From contig JACJZH010000007.1 in NCBI GenBank assembly GCA_020635695.1, positions 62,001 to 126,000 of the forward strand: 64,000 nucleotides of DNA, read 5' to 3'. The notes beneath the pieces are model-generated. The model made no database searches and had not been told where the DNA came from. It saw nothing but the letters and a program-made list of their open reading frames with translations. Numbering within the stretch: the stretch's first letter is position 1; every line of letters begins with the position of its first letter. The stretch comes from Flavobacteriales bacterium. Lineage in GTDB: Bacteria > Bacteroidota > Bacteroidia > Flavobacteriales_F > PHOS-HE28. This document shows positions 49,939-57,734 of this stretch, in pieces. The translations under genes and the position numbers were made by a program.

Positions 49939-51214
49939 CCTTCACGATCACCTTCACGCGCCGGATGCGCTTGTTGTCCGAGGCCTCCACGACGAAGGTG
50001 TACTGGTGCAGGTCCACCCGCTCGCCCTTGCGGGGGATGCGGCCGGTGAGCTCCAGCACGAAGCCGCCCAGGGTCTCGCTCTCACCCTTGTGGTCCTCGA
50101 AGAGCTTGCCTTCGATGCCCATCACCCGGTACAGGTCGTTCAGCGCCACGCGGCCCTCGAACACCCAGGTGTGGTCGTCCAGCTTGGAGTAGATCAGGTC
50201 CTCGTCGTCGAACTCGTCGGTGATGTCGCCGACGATCTCCTCGATCACGTCCTCCAGCGTCACGATGCCGCTGGTGCCGCCGTACTCGTCCACCACCACG
50301 GCCAGGTGCACCTTCTTCTCCTGGAACTCGGTCAGCAGGTCGTCCAGCTTCTTGCCCTCGGGCACGAAGTAGGGGTCGCGCAGCAGGGTGTGCCAGTCGA
50401 AGCCGGGGCTGTCCATGTGCGGCAGCACGTCCTTGATGTGCAGCACGCCCACCACCCGGTCCATGGTCTCCTCGTACACCGGCACGCGCGAGTAGCCCGA
50501 GTCGATGATGGCCGGCAGCAGGTCGGCGAAGCTCAGTTCCTTGTTGAAGGCGGTGACCTCCATGCGCGGCCGCATGATCTGCCGCACCTCGATGTTGCCG
50601 AACTTGACGATGCCGCGCAGGATCCGCTGCTCCTCGGCGGTGGTGCTGGCGTCGTTGGTCAGGTCCAGCGCGTGGCCCAGGGCGTCCACGGAGATGTTCT
50701 GCGTGCGCTTCTTGTAGCGCTTCTCGATGAAGGAGGTGCTGCGGATCAGGGCCTCGTTCACCGGGGTGGCGATCCAGCGCAGCACCAGCAGCGGACCGGC
50801 CATGCGCTGCGCCACCCGGAGGGCGTGGGTGGTGGCGTACACCTTGGGCACCACCTCGCCCACCAGCAGCAGCACGGCGGTGACCACCACCACCTGCAGG
50901 ATGAACACCAGGTGGTCGGGCATCCGGTCCAGGTCCACCAGCCCGCTGAGGGCGATGCTGCTCAGGATCACGATGCCCACGTTCACGAAGTTGTTCCAGA
51001 CCAGGATGGTGGCCAGCAGCCGCCGGGGCCGGGCCAGCAGGTCCAGCACGCGCTGCCCGCTGGTGCCGCCGCGTTCCTTCAGGTCGCGCAGGTCGGTGGC
51101 GCCCAGGGAGAAGAGGGCCACCTCGCTGGCGGACATGGCCGCCGAGGCGAAGAGCAGCACGGCAATGGCCACCAGGGCGGACCAGGTGGCGGGGTCGGGC
51201 ACCGTGGCGGTCAT
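49922..51214 (-). CDS. gldE: Gliding motility-associated protein GldE (CNNM/CorC-like)
   Basis: A 430-residue inner-membrane protein of the CNNM/hemolysin-C family. The N-terminal DUF21 part has four helices (LVAIAVLLFASAAMSASEVALFSL, ILVWNNFVNVGIVILSSIAL, LVGEVVPKVYATTHAL). Two CBS domains follow (MRPRMEVTAFNKELSF, VDEYGGTSGIVTLEDVIEEIVGDI) and a C-terminal CorC domain. GldE partly supports GldD in gliding, and relatives transport or sense Mg2+. Start ATG 51214 is chosen; 13 more codons upstream are possible. It is 69 bp downstream of ssb. Confidence 0.92.
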   Translation of the reverse strand: MTATVPDPATWSALVAIAVLLFASAAMSASEVALFSLGATDLRDLKERGGTSGQRVLDLLARPRRLLATILVWNNFVNVGIVILSSIALSGLVDLDRMPDHLVFILQVVVVTAVLLLVGEVVPKVYATTHALRVAQRMAGPLLVLRWIATPVNEALIRSTSFIEKRYKKRTQNISVDALGHALDLTNDASTTAEEQRILRGIVKFGNIEVRQIMRPRMEVTAFNKELSFADLLPAIIDSGYSRVPVYEETMDRVVGVLHIKDVLPHMDSPGFDWHTLLRDPYFVPEGKKLDDLLTEFQEKKVHLAVVVDEYGGTSGIVTLEDVIEEIVGDITDEFDDEDLIYSKLDDHTWVFEGRVALNDLYRVMGIEGKLFEDHKGESETLGGFVLELTGRIPRKGERVDLHQYTFVVEASDNKRIRRVKVIVKDGGQG

Positions 51215-51283
51215 CAGGACCGCGAGCGGAAAGGGTTCAGGCGGAGGTTCCAAGGCCGGGGATCACGTACCACATGGACCGCC

Positions 51284-51736
51284 TCAGAAGGGCAGGTCGT
51301 CCACCTCGTCGGAGGCGCTGCCACCCGCCGGGGCGGGCTGGGCCGGGGCCGCCGCCCGCTGGGGCTGGGCCTGGGGTTCGGTGTACTCACGCTGATCGCC
51401 GGAGGGGCGGTCCAGCAGGGTCATCTCATCGGCCACCACCTCGGTGGTGTAGCGGTTGTTGCCATCGCGGTCCTGCCACTGGCGGGTGCGCAGCTTGCCT
51501 TCCACGTACACCTTGCTGCCCTTGCGGAGGTACTTCTCGGTGATCTCCGCCAACCCGCGCCAGGCCACCACGTTGTGCCACTCGGTCTGCTCGCGCTTCT
51601 CGCCGGTCTGGCGGTCGCGGTAGGTCTCGCTGGTGGCGATGCGGAAGTTGGCCACCGACGCGCCGGTCTGCAGGTGCCGCACCTCGGGGTCGGCGCCCAG
51701 GTTGCCGATCAGGATCACTTTGTTCACTCCGGACAT
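51284..51736 (-). CDS. ssb: Single-stranded DNA-binding protein
   Basis: A 150-residue SSB with one OB fold: MSGVNKVILIGNLGADPEVRHL, ANFRIATSE, EWHNVVAWRGLAEITEKYLRKGSKVYVEGKL. A Gln- and Ala-rich linker leads to the acidic tip DEVDDLPF that recruits repair and replication proteins. It lies between mutY and gldE, as in many Bacteroidota. Confidence 0.96.
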   Translation of the reverse strand: MSGVNKVILIGNLGADPEVRHLQTGASVANFRIATSETYRDRQTGEKREQTEWHNVVAWRGLAEITEKYLRKGSKVYVEGKLRTRQWQDRDGNNRYTTEVVADEMTLLDRPSGDQREYTEPQAQPQRAAAPAQPAPAGGSASDEVDDLPF

Positions 51737-51766
51737 GGTCGGGAAGGGTTGAGCCTCAAAGATAGG

Positions 51767-52824
51767 TCAACCGCGGAGGTGCATTTCCACCCACCGCTCC
51801 ACCAGCCGGGGCAGGGGGTAGCGGCCGAGCTCCTTCAGCGGTACCAGCTGCCAGTCCTTCGGCGGGCGCAGTCCTGCGGGGGCTTCGGCGGTCCAGAAGC
51901 GGGTGTGCAGGTGCTGGTGGCTCAGGACGTGGCGCACCTCGTGCAGCGGGCCTTGGAGCTTCCAGGGGCCGGATCCGGTGAGCTCCTTCAGGGCGGTGGC
52001 CATGGCGCGGGTGCCGAGCTGGCGGGTGCCCTCGATCAGCGGCGGTTCCCAGAGGCCCTGCCAGATGTCCCCGGCCGGGCGTTCGCGGAGGAAGATGCCG
52101 CCATCCTGCTCCACCCACACGTAGTGGAACCAGCGGTCACGCACGCGGGTGCGGCCCTGCTTCACCGGAAGGCCGGCGATGCGGTCCTGCTTGCGGGCGA
52201 TGCAGCGGGCGGCCAGCGGACAGGCGCTGCAGGCGGGGTTGCGCGGGGTGCAGACCAGGGCGCCCAGTTCCATGACGGCCTGGTTGTGGGTGCCGGGGTC
52301 GGCGGGGTCCAGCAGGCGGGCGGCCAGCTCGCGGAAGGTGCGGCGGCCGGTGGTGCTGTCGATCGGGTCGGCGATGCCGAAGACGCGGGCCAGCACGCGG
52401 TACACGTTGCCGTCCACCACGGGTTCCGGCAGGCCGAAGGCGATGGAGGCCACGGCGGCGGCGGTGTAGTCGCCCACCCCGGCAGGGCGCGCAGGGCGGC
52501 GTGGTCGGCGGGGAACCGCCCGCCGTGCTCACGGACCACCTGCCTTGCCGCCGCGTGCAGGTTGCGGGCGCGGGAGTAGTAGCCCAGGCCCTGCCACAGG
52601 CGCAGCACCTCGCGCTCGGAGGCGGCGGCCAGGTCGTGCACGGTGGGGAAGGCCTCCAGGAAGCGGTGGTAGTAGCCGATGCCCTGGTCCACGCGGGTCT
52701 GCTGCAGCATCACCTCGCTGAGCCAGATGCGGTACGGGTCGCGGGTGGCGCGCCACGGCAGGGGGCGGTGGTGCTCCCGGTACCAGGGGCCCAAGGCCTT
52801 GGCGAACCATGAAACGCTTGACAT
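51767..52824 (-). CDS. mutY: A/G-specific adenine glycosylase MutY (one homopolymer frameshift)
   Basis: A 352-residue base-excision-repair enzyme that removes A opposite 8-oxoG. Catalytic Glu in IWLSEVMLQQTRVDQ, helix-hairpin-helix LPGVGDYTAAAVASI with the catalytic Asp, and the iron-sulfur cluster Cys in VCTPRNPACSACPLAARC. The C-terminal NUDIX-like domain reads 8-oxoG (EVRHVLSHQHLHTRFW). One missing G in the GGGG run near 52480 splits the frame exactly at LPGV. It is divergent from the HU gene and heads mutY-ssb-gldE-gldD. Confidence 0.95.
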
Positions 52825-52863
52825 CCAGCGACAAAGATGCATTGCCGGAACGGGGAAAGACCC

Positions 52864-52871
52864 TATCTTTG
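52864..52871 (+). promoter_or_regulatory. -7 promoter element TATCTTTG of the HU gene
   Basis: Exact TAnnTTTG match 21 nt before the ATG of the HU gene and 40 bp from the divergent mutY start. Confidence 0.7.
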
Positions 52872-52892
52872 CGGCCCCTAAGCCGGAAACGG

Positions 52893-53192
52893 ATGACCAA
52901 GGCAGAACTGGTGAACCTGATCTCGAAGAAGACGGGCGTGGAGCGCAGCGCGGTGCTGGTGACGTTGGAGGCCTTCATGGAGGAGGTGAAGGGCAGTCTG
53001 GCCCAGGGCGAGCCGGTGCACATGCGCGGCTTCGGCAGTTTCGTGGTGAAGCGGCGCGCCCAGAAGACGGGCCGCAACCTGTCGAAGAACACGACGATCA
53101 TCATCCCGGCGCACGATGTGCCGGCCTTCAAACCCGCCGACTCCTTCGTGGAGCAGGTGAAGAACCGGGACGACAAGTCCCACGGAGCGTGA
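52893..53192 (+). CDS. HU/IHF-family DNA-binding protein
   Basis: A 99-residue nucleoid protein. MTKAELVNLISKKTGVERSAV starts the dimerisation helices, and MRGFGSFVVKRRAQKTGRN precedes the DNA-wrapping arm (TTIIIPAHDVPAFKP, with the intercalating Pro). The longer arm and the overall sequence fit the IHF-like branch of the family. Its TGA overlaps a GTG start of the next gene (53189-53192), so the two are coupled. It has its own promoter 21 nt upstream. Confidence 0.94.
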   Translation: MTKAELVNLISKKTGVERSAVLVTLEAFMEEVKGSLAQGEPVHMRGFGSFVVKRRAQKTGRNLSKNTTIIIPAHDVPAFKPADSFVEQVKNRDDKSHGA

Positions 53193-53707
53193 GCAGGTCC
53201 CAAGTCCTGGTATTGGCCGGGGCCGGCGTGTTGACCGTTCTTTTGTTACTGGCGTCCCGGACCCCGCCGGGCAAGGAGGAGGCCGCCGCACAGGCGCCCG
53301 ATCCGATCGACCTGCGCGTGCAGGAGGCCGTGGCCCTGGTGAACGGCACCCAGCCCATGCAGGGCATCATGATGCTGCGCGAGATCCTGCAGGAGGACCC
53401 CGACAACGTGGAGGCCCATTGGAACCTGGGCCTGTTCTCCGTGCAAAGCGGGCAGTACGACAAGGCGGTGGAACGCTTCCAAAAGGTCCTGGAACTGGAC
53501 CCCGAGGGGCACTCCGAGGCCTGGTTCTACCTGGGACGCACCTACGCCACGATGGACAGCACCGACCTGGCCATCGCGGCGTTCAATGAGTACCGAAGCA
53601 CCGTCACGGATACGGCGATCATCAATGGGGTCGACCGGTTCGTGATGCAACTGAACAACGAAAAAGCAGAGCACGATGCCTTGCGGAAAGAAGAGGAAGC
53701 GCCATAA
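53189..53707 (+). CDS. Membrane-anchored TPR protein
   Basis: A 172-residue protein starting at GTG 53189 that overlaps the HU stop. One N-terminal helix (VLVLAGAGVLTVLLLLASR) anchors it; residues 70-150 carry three tetratricopeptide units (DNVEAHWNLGLFSVQSGQYDKAVERF, PEGHSEAWFYLGRTYATMDSTDLAI). It may be a periplasmic adaptor. The same small TPR gene is seen after HU in other Bacteroidota. The last 32 bp overlap the start of the bS22-like miniprotein gene in another frame. Confidence 0.8.
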   Translation: MSRSQVLVLAGAGVLTVLLLLASRTPPGKEEAAAQAPDPIDLRVQEAVALVNGTQPMQGIMMLREILQEDPDNVEAHWNLGLFSVQSGQYDKAVERFQKVLELDPEGHSEAWFYLGRTYATMDSTDLAIAAFNEYRSTVTDTAIINGVDRFVMQLNNEKAEHDALRKEEEAP

Positions 53708-53771
53708 GATGGCCACGCACAAGCGCAAGAAGCGCTTGCGGAAGAACCGCCACAAGAAGAAGTCCCGGTAA
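53676..53771 (+). CDS. AURKAIP1/COX24-domain miniprotein, bS22/mS38-like ribosomal protein
   Basis: A 31-residue, extremely basic protein (MPCGKKRKRHKMATHKRKKR is its first 20 residues; the rest reads LRKNRHKKKSR). More than half of its residues are Lys or Arg. The pattern KRKRHKMATHKRKKRLRKNRHKKK is the Bacteroidota version of the COX24/AURKAIP1 C-domain, which in mitochondria is mS38 and in mycobacteria the small-subunit protein bS22. It should sit in the 30S subunit near the decoding helix. It starts inside the end of the TPR gene (32-bp overlap, other frame), so it is easily missed; RNase E/G follows. Confidence 0.82.
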   Translation: MPCGKKRKRHKMATHKRKKRLRKNRHKKKSR

Positions 53772-53795
53772 GGGACAGGCTTCCTGACGGCCCGT

Positions 53796-53823
53796 GCCGC
53801 GCCCCGACGTTCGGGGATGCGGC
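53796..53823 (+). other. Stable GC-rich hairpin in the leader of the RNase E/G gene
   Basis: CCCCGA-CGT-TCGGGG is flanked by GCCGC and GCGGC, giving an 11-bp stem with a small internal bulge. It stands between the miniprotein stop and the GTG of the RNase gene. It could be a terminator or an RNase-E-type leader structure for autoregulation. Confidence 0.45.
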
Positions 53824-53889
53824 GCTGTGCCGTGCGTTCCGCACACCCTGTGGTCGTGCCCATGCCATCCATCCCCACCTGAGGAACCG

Positions 53890-55440
53890 GTGAGCCACGA
53901 GCTCGTCATCCGTTCGGACAACGCCCAGGTCGCCATCGCGATCCTGAAGGACAAGCTGTTGACCGAACTGCACCGCGAGAAGACCGAGCGGGGCTTCGCC
54001 GTGGGCGACGTGTACCTGGCCCGGGTGCGCAAGGTGGCCCCCGGCCTCAACGCCGCCTTCGTGGACGTGGGGCATGAGAAGGACGCCTTCCTGCACTACT
54101 TCGACCTCGGTCCCCAGTACCGCAACAGCTACAAGTACACCAAGGGCGCGGTGAACGGCTCGGTGAAGGACTCGCTGCTGGAGGACTGGACGCTGGAGAC
54201 CGACATCGACAAGGGCGGCAAGATCGCCGACGTGGTGAGCGCCAGCCAGAACGTGCTGGTGCAGATCGCCAAGGAGCCCATCAGCACCAAGGGCCCGCGC
54301 CTCACCGCGGAAGTGACGCTGCCTGGCCGGTACATGGTGCTGGTGCCCTTCACCAACAAGGTCAGCATCAGCAGCCGGATCAAGGACGAGGAGGAGCGCG
54401 ACCGCCTGAAGCGGCTGATGCGGAGCATCAAGCCCGCCAACTTCGGCCTCATCATCCGCACCAACGCCGAGCACAAGCAGGTGGCCGAGCTGGACGCCGA
54501 CCTGAAGGCCCTGCTCGGACGGTGGGACACCTGCTACCGCAACCTGCGCAATGCCCGTGCCCCCAAGCGGGTGCTGGGCGAGATCGACCGGACCAGCGCC
54601 GTGCTGCGCGATGTGCTGAACAAGGACTTCAGCACCATCCACGTGGACGACGACCAGCTGGCCGAGGAGGTGCGCGAGTTCCTGGAGAAGCACGCCCCGG
54701 ACAAGAAGGACATCGTGAAGGTGTTCAAGGGCAAGGGCGGCATCTTCGACGCCTTCGGCATCAACAAGCAGATCAAGCAGGCCTTCGGAAGGCAGGTCTC
54801 GCTGCCCAGCGGCGCCAGCCTCGTGATCGAGAAGACCGAGGCCATGCACGTGGTGGACGTGAACAGCGGCAGCCGCAAGGGCGGGCAGAAGGACCAGGAG
54901 CAGAACGCCCTGGAGATCAACATCGAGGCCGCCCAGGAGATCGCCCGCCTGCTGCGGCTGCGCGACATGGGCGGCATCATCGCCGTCGACTTCATCGACC
55001 TCTACAGCGCCGAGAACCGCCGCGCGCTGCACAAGGCCTTCAAGGAGGCCATGGCCGACGACAAGGCCAAGCACAACATCCTGCCGCCCTCGCGCTTCGG
55101 CGTCATCGAGCTCACCCGCCAGCGGGTGCGTCCCGAGACGGAGATCGACACCAGCGAGACCTGCCCCACCTGCGGCGGCAGCGGCGAGGTGCAGGCGCCC
55201 ATCCTGGTGATCGACGAGATCGAGCACGCGCTCAACTACGTGTTCACCGACAAGGGCATGACCGGGGTGACCCTCTGCGTGCATCCCTTCATCCACGCCT
55301 ACCTGACCAAGGGCTTCCCCAGCCGCCGCATGAAGTGGTGGATGCGCTGGAAGCAGCTGGTGAAGGTGGTGCCCGACGGCAGCCTGCAGTTCCTGGACTT
55401 CACCGTGAAGGACAAGGCGGGCAACGACGTGCCGCTCTGA
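53890..55440 (+). CDS. rng: Ribonuclease E/G family protein
   Basis: A 516-residue endoribonuclease. The S1 RNA-binding domain lies at residues 35-130 (GDVYLARVRKVAPGLNAAFVDVGHEKDAFLHYFDL), with an extra acidic loop typical of Bacteroidota. The catalytic Mg2+ aspartates are in HVVDVNSGS and GGIIAVDFIDL. The zinc-link cysteines are CPTCGGSGEV. No long disordered degradosome tail is present, so it is closer to RNase G in layout. GTG 53890 is chosen because GAGGA precedes it and it begins the conserved SHELVIRS. It follows the miniprotein gene and a leader hairpin. Confidence 0.93.
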   Translation: MSHELVIRSDNAQVAIAILKDKLLTELHREKTERGFAVGDVYLARVRKVAPGLNAAFVDVGHEKDAFLHYFDLGPQYRNSYKYTKGAVNGSVKDSLLEDWTLETDIDKGGKIADVVSASQNVLVQIAKEPISTKGPRLTAEVTLPGRYMVLVPFTNKVSISSRIKDEEERDRLKRLMRSIKPANFGLIIRTNAEHKQVAELDADLKALLGRWDTCYRNLRNARAPKRVLGEIDRTSAVLRDVLNKDFSTIHVDDDQLAEEVREFLEKHAPDKKDIVKVFKGKGGIFDAFGINKQIKQAFGRQVSLPSGASLVIEKTEAMHVVDVNSGSRKGGQKDQEQNALEINIEAAQEIARLLRLRDMGGIIAVDFIDLYSAENRRALHKAFKEAMADDKAKHNILPPSRFGVIELTRQRVRPETEIDTSETCPTCGGSGEVQAPILVIDEIEHALNYVFTDKGMTGVTLCVHPFIHAYLTKGFPSRRMKWWMRWKQLVKVVPDGSLQFLDFTVKDKAGNDVPL

Positions 55441-55457
55441 GGGCGCCTCTGGCTTCC

Positions 55458-55465
55458 TATCTTTG
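55458..55465 (+). promoter_or_regulatory. -7 promoter element TATCTTTG of the toxin-antitoxin pair
   Basis: Exact TAnnTTTG match 17 bp after the RNase stop and 18 nt before the antitoxin ATG; GGAGGA directly downstream may act as ribosome-binding site. Confidence 0.65.
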
Positions 55466-55483
55466 GAGGAAGACCGTTGGCCC

Positions 55484-55708
55484 ATGAGCACGGAGTCCCT
55501 TCGCCACGAACTGATCGAGTGGATCGGCAGACTGAACGATGCCGACCTGCTCCGGTCGTTGCTGGGGATCAAGCACGCGGTGGACCGCACGGACTGGGCG
55601 GAGGACCTCAGCGAGGAGGAGCGTCTGTCCATCGAGCGTGGGCTGGCCGACCTGGAGGCCGGAAGGAGCGCCTCGGGCCGGGCATTCTGGTCCCGCCATG
55701 GCCGGTGA
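55484..55708 (+). CDS. Probable type II antitoxin
   Basis: A 74-residue acidic protein: TESLRHELIEWIGRLNDADLL, then EDLSEEERLSIERGLADLEAGR, ending SRHGR. The C-terminal half is the kind of helical, acidic peptide that wraps a ParE/RelE toxin, and the downstream gene encodes just such a toxin, overlapping by 11 bp. It has its own promoter. The family resembles addiction-module proteins of Bacteroidota. The pairing is well supported by context; no activity can be proved from sequence. Confidence 0.8.
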   Translation: MSTESLRHELIEWIGRLNDADLLRSLLGIKHAVDRTDWAEDLSEEERLSIERGLADLEAGRSASGRAFWSRHGR

Positions 55709-55991
55709 ACGGGAGGTCCGCTGGTCCGAGGAGGCCATGCGGCAGGTGGACGCGATCAAGGCGTTCATCGTCAAACGCTGGTCCGGGCGTGAAGGAGAGG
55801 AGTTCCTGGACCTCCTTCAGGCGTTCGAGACGCTGGTGAAGCGCCATCCCAAAGCCTTCGAGGCCTCGGAACGCTATCCAGGCTGCCGCCGTGCCACCAT
55901 GCATCGTCATCTCTCGGTCGTGTACCGGCTCGTCGGCGATACAGTGGAGGTCGTCACGGTCCGGGACAACCGTTCGGCGGAGCTGCCCTGA
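55698..55991 (+). CDS. ParE/RelE-family toxin
   Basis: A 97-residue basic protein with the ParE/RelE layout: REVRWSEEAMRQVDAIKAFIVKRW, FETLVKRHPKAFEASERYPGCRRATMHRHLSVVYRLVGDTVEVVTVRDNR (quoted in part only to position the fold; the key pieces are the HLSVVYRL strand and the final VRDNR). ATG 55698 overlaps the antitoxin stop, the usual toxin-second order. Whether it targets gyrase (ParE) or mRNA (RelE) is not clear. Confidence 0.83.
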   Translation: MAGEREVRWSEEAMRQVDAIKAFIVKRWSGREGEEFLDLLQAFETLVKRHPKAFEASERYPGCRRATMHRHLSVVYRLVGDTVEVVTVRDNRSAELP

Positions 55992-56034
55992 ACGCCGGTT
56001 CGGACATCGGTGTTCCGGTCACGATCTTCGCCGC

Positions 56035-56496
56035 ATGGCGAAACGCCTGGCCTATCCCGAGGCCCTGGAACAGGCCCGCCGCTACTGCGCCCGGCAGGAG
56101 CGCGCCCACCAGGAGGTGCGCGACAAGCTTTACGGCTGGGGGCTGTACCGCGATGCCGTGGAGGAGGCCCTGGGCACCCTGATCGGCGAAGGCTTCCTCA
56201 ACGAGCAACGCTTTGCCGAGGCCTATGCACTGGGCAAGTTCCGCCAGAAGGGCTGGGGCCGTCGCAAGATCTGGCAGGGGCTGGAGCTGAAGCGGGTGTC
56301 GGGTCCGTGCGTCCGCCTGGGGCTGGCCGCCATCGAGGAGGACGAGTACCTCCAACGGCTCCGCGAACTGGCCGACCGACGGTTGAACGCCGAGCGCCGG
56401 GGCGATGCCTTCGAACGGCGGGAAAGGACGGTGCGCTACCTGATCGGCCGGGGCTTCGAGCCCGAACTGGTGCGGGAGGTGGTGGGCAGGGAGTGA
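56035..56496 (+). CDS. recX: Regulatory protein RecX
   Basis: A 153-residue helical protein that modulates RecA filaments. Three-helix repeats are visible: ALEQARRYCARQERAHQEVRDKLYGWG, GEGFLNEQRFAEAYALGKFRQKGWGRRKI and RTVRYLIGRGFEPELVREVV. The conserved core FNEQRFA-type motif appears as LNEQRFAEAYA. ATG 56035 starts the conserved basic region. It stands between the toxin-antitoxin pair and prfB. Confidence 0.9.
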   Translation: MAKRLAYPEALEQARRYCARQERAHQEVRDKLYGWGLYRDAVEEALGTLIGEGFLNEQRFAEAYALGKFRQKGWGRRKIWQGLELKRVSGPCVRLGLAAIEEDEYLQRLRELADRRLNAERRGDAFERRERTVRYLIGRGFEPELVREVVGRE

Positions 56497-56533
56497 ACGG
56501 GCCTTCGGGCATGGTCGTGGACCGCCTGCCCCG

Positions 56534-56541
56534 TACCTTTG
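56534..56541 (+). promoter_or_regulatory. -7 promoter element TACCTTTG of prfB
   Basis: Exact TAnnTTTG match whose last base is 7 nt before the ATG of prfB, so the transcript may start at the initiation codon. Confidence 0.65.
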
Positions 56542-56548
56542 CGGCCCC

Positions 56549-57651
56549 ATGGTCACAGCGGACCAATTCCACGAACTGAACGAACGGCTGGACGCCCTGA
56601 AGGGCTACCTGGCCGTGGAGGACAAGCGCGGCCGGATCGCCGAGGAGGAGAAGTACACCCAGGACCCCGACTTCTGGAACGACCAGGCCAAGGCCCAGGC
56701 GACCATGAAGAAGATCCGCGAGCTCAAGCGCTGGGTGGAGCTGTACGAGGACGCCCGCACCCAGGTGGACGACCTCGGCGTGCTGATGGAGTTCCACAAG
56801 GCCGGTGAGGCCTCCGAGGAGGACGTGGACAAGCAGCACGGCGTGGCCGTGGAGAAGCTGGAGGACCTCGAGTTCAAGAACATGCTCAGTGCCGAGGAGG
56901 ACCCCCTGAGCGCCGTGGTGCAGATCACCAGCGGGGCCGGCGGCACCGAGAGCAACGACTGGGCCTTGATGCTGCTGCGCATGTACCGCATGTGGGCCGA
57001 GAAGAACGACTACAGCGTACGCATCCTCGACTACCAGGACGGCGAGGCCGCCGGTATCAAGCAGGCCACCATGGAGGTGGACGGTGAGTTCGCCTTCGGC
57101 ATGCTGAAGGGAGAGAACGGCGTACACCGCCTGGTGCGCATCAGCCCCTTCGACAGCCAGGCGCGGCGCCACACCAGCTTCGTGAGCGTGTACGTGTACC
57201 CGCTCGTGGACGAGAGCATCGAGGTCGCCATCAACCCGGCGGACATCAGCTGGGACACCTTCCGCAGCGGTGGAGCCGGCGGACAGAACGTGAACAAGGT
57301 GGAGACCGGGGTGCGCCTCCGCCATGCGCCCAGCGGGATCATCATCGAGAACACCGAGACCCGGAGCCAGCTGGACAACAAGACCAAGGCCCTGCAGCTG
57401 CTCAAGAGCCAGCTCTACGAACTGGAGCTCGAGAAGCGGCGCAGCAAAAGCGCAGCGAGATCGAGGCGGGCAAGAAGAAGATCGAGTGGGGCAGCCAGAT
57501 CCGCAACTACGTGCTGCAGCCCTACAAGCTGGTGAAGGACGTGCGCTCAGGCCACGAGACCAGCAACGTGGACGATGTGCTGAACGGCGAGATCGACGAG
57601 TTCCTCAAGGCCTGGCTCATGATGCACGGCAGCAGCCAGAAGGTGGCTTGA
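56549..57651 (+). CDS. prfB: Peptide chain release factor 2 (one homopolymer frameshift, no programmed frameshift)
   Basis: Release factor for UAA and UGA stop codons, about 367 residues. RF2-specific SPFDSQARRHTSF carries the SPF anticodon-like tripeptide, and the catalytic GGQ is in SGGAGGQNVNKVETG. A missing A in the AAAA run near 57445 breaks the frame before SEIEAGKKKIEWGSQIRNYVLQPYKLVKD. Unlike many bacteria, the segment after LKGYL continues in frame with GCC GTG GAG, so the CTT-TGA-C autoregulatory frameshift is absent. The N-terminal helical domain is normal. Confidence 0.95.
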
Positions 57652-57727
57652 GGAATGTGGAAATGAGGGAAATGTGAGAATGTGGGAATGTGGGGATGTG
57701 GGATGTGGGAATGGAAATGAGGTGAGG
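57652..57727. repeat. Degenerate AATGTGGG-type short repeats
   Basis: About nine imperfect copies of a 7-9 nt unit (AATGTGG, AATGTGAG, AATGTGGG, ATGTGGG, AATGGAAATGAGG) fill the spacer between prfB and arsC. No coding sense in any frame. It may be a slippage-prone tract. Confidence 0.75.
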
Positions 57728-57734
57728 GACCGGA

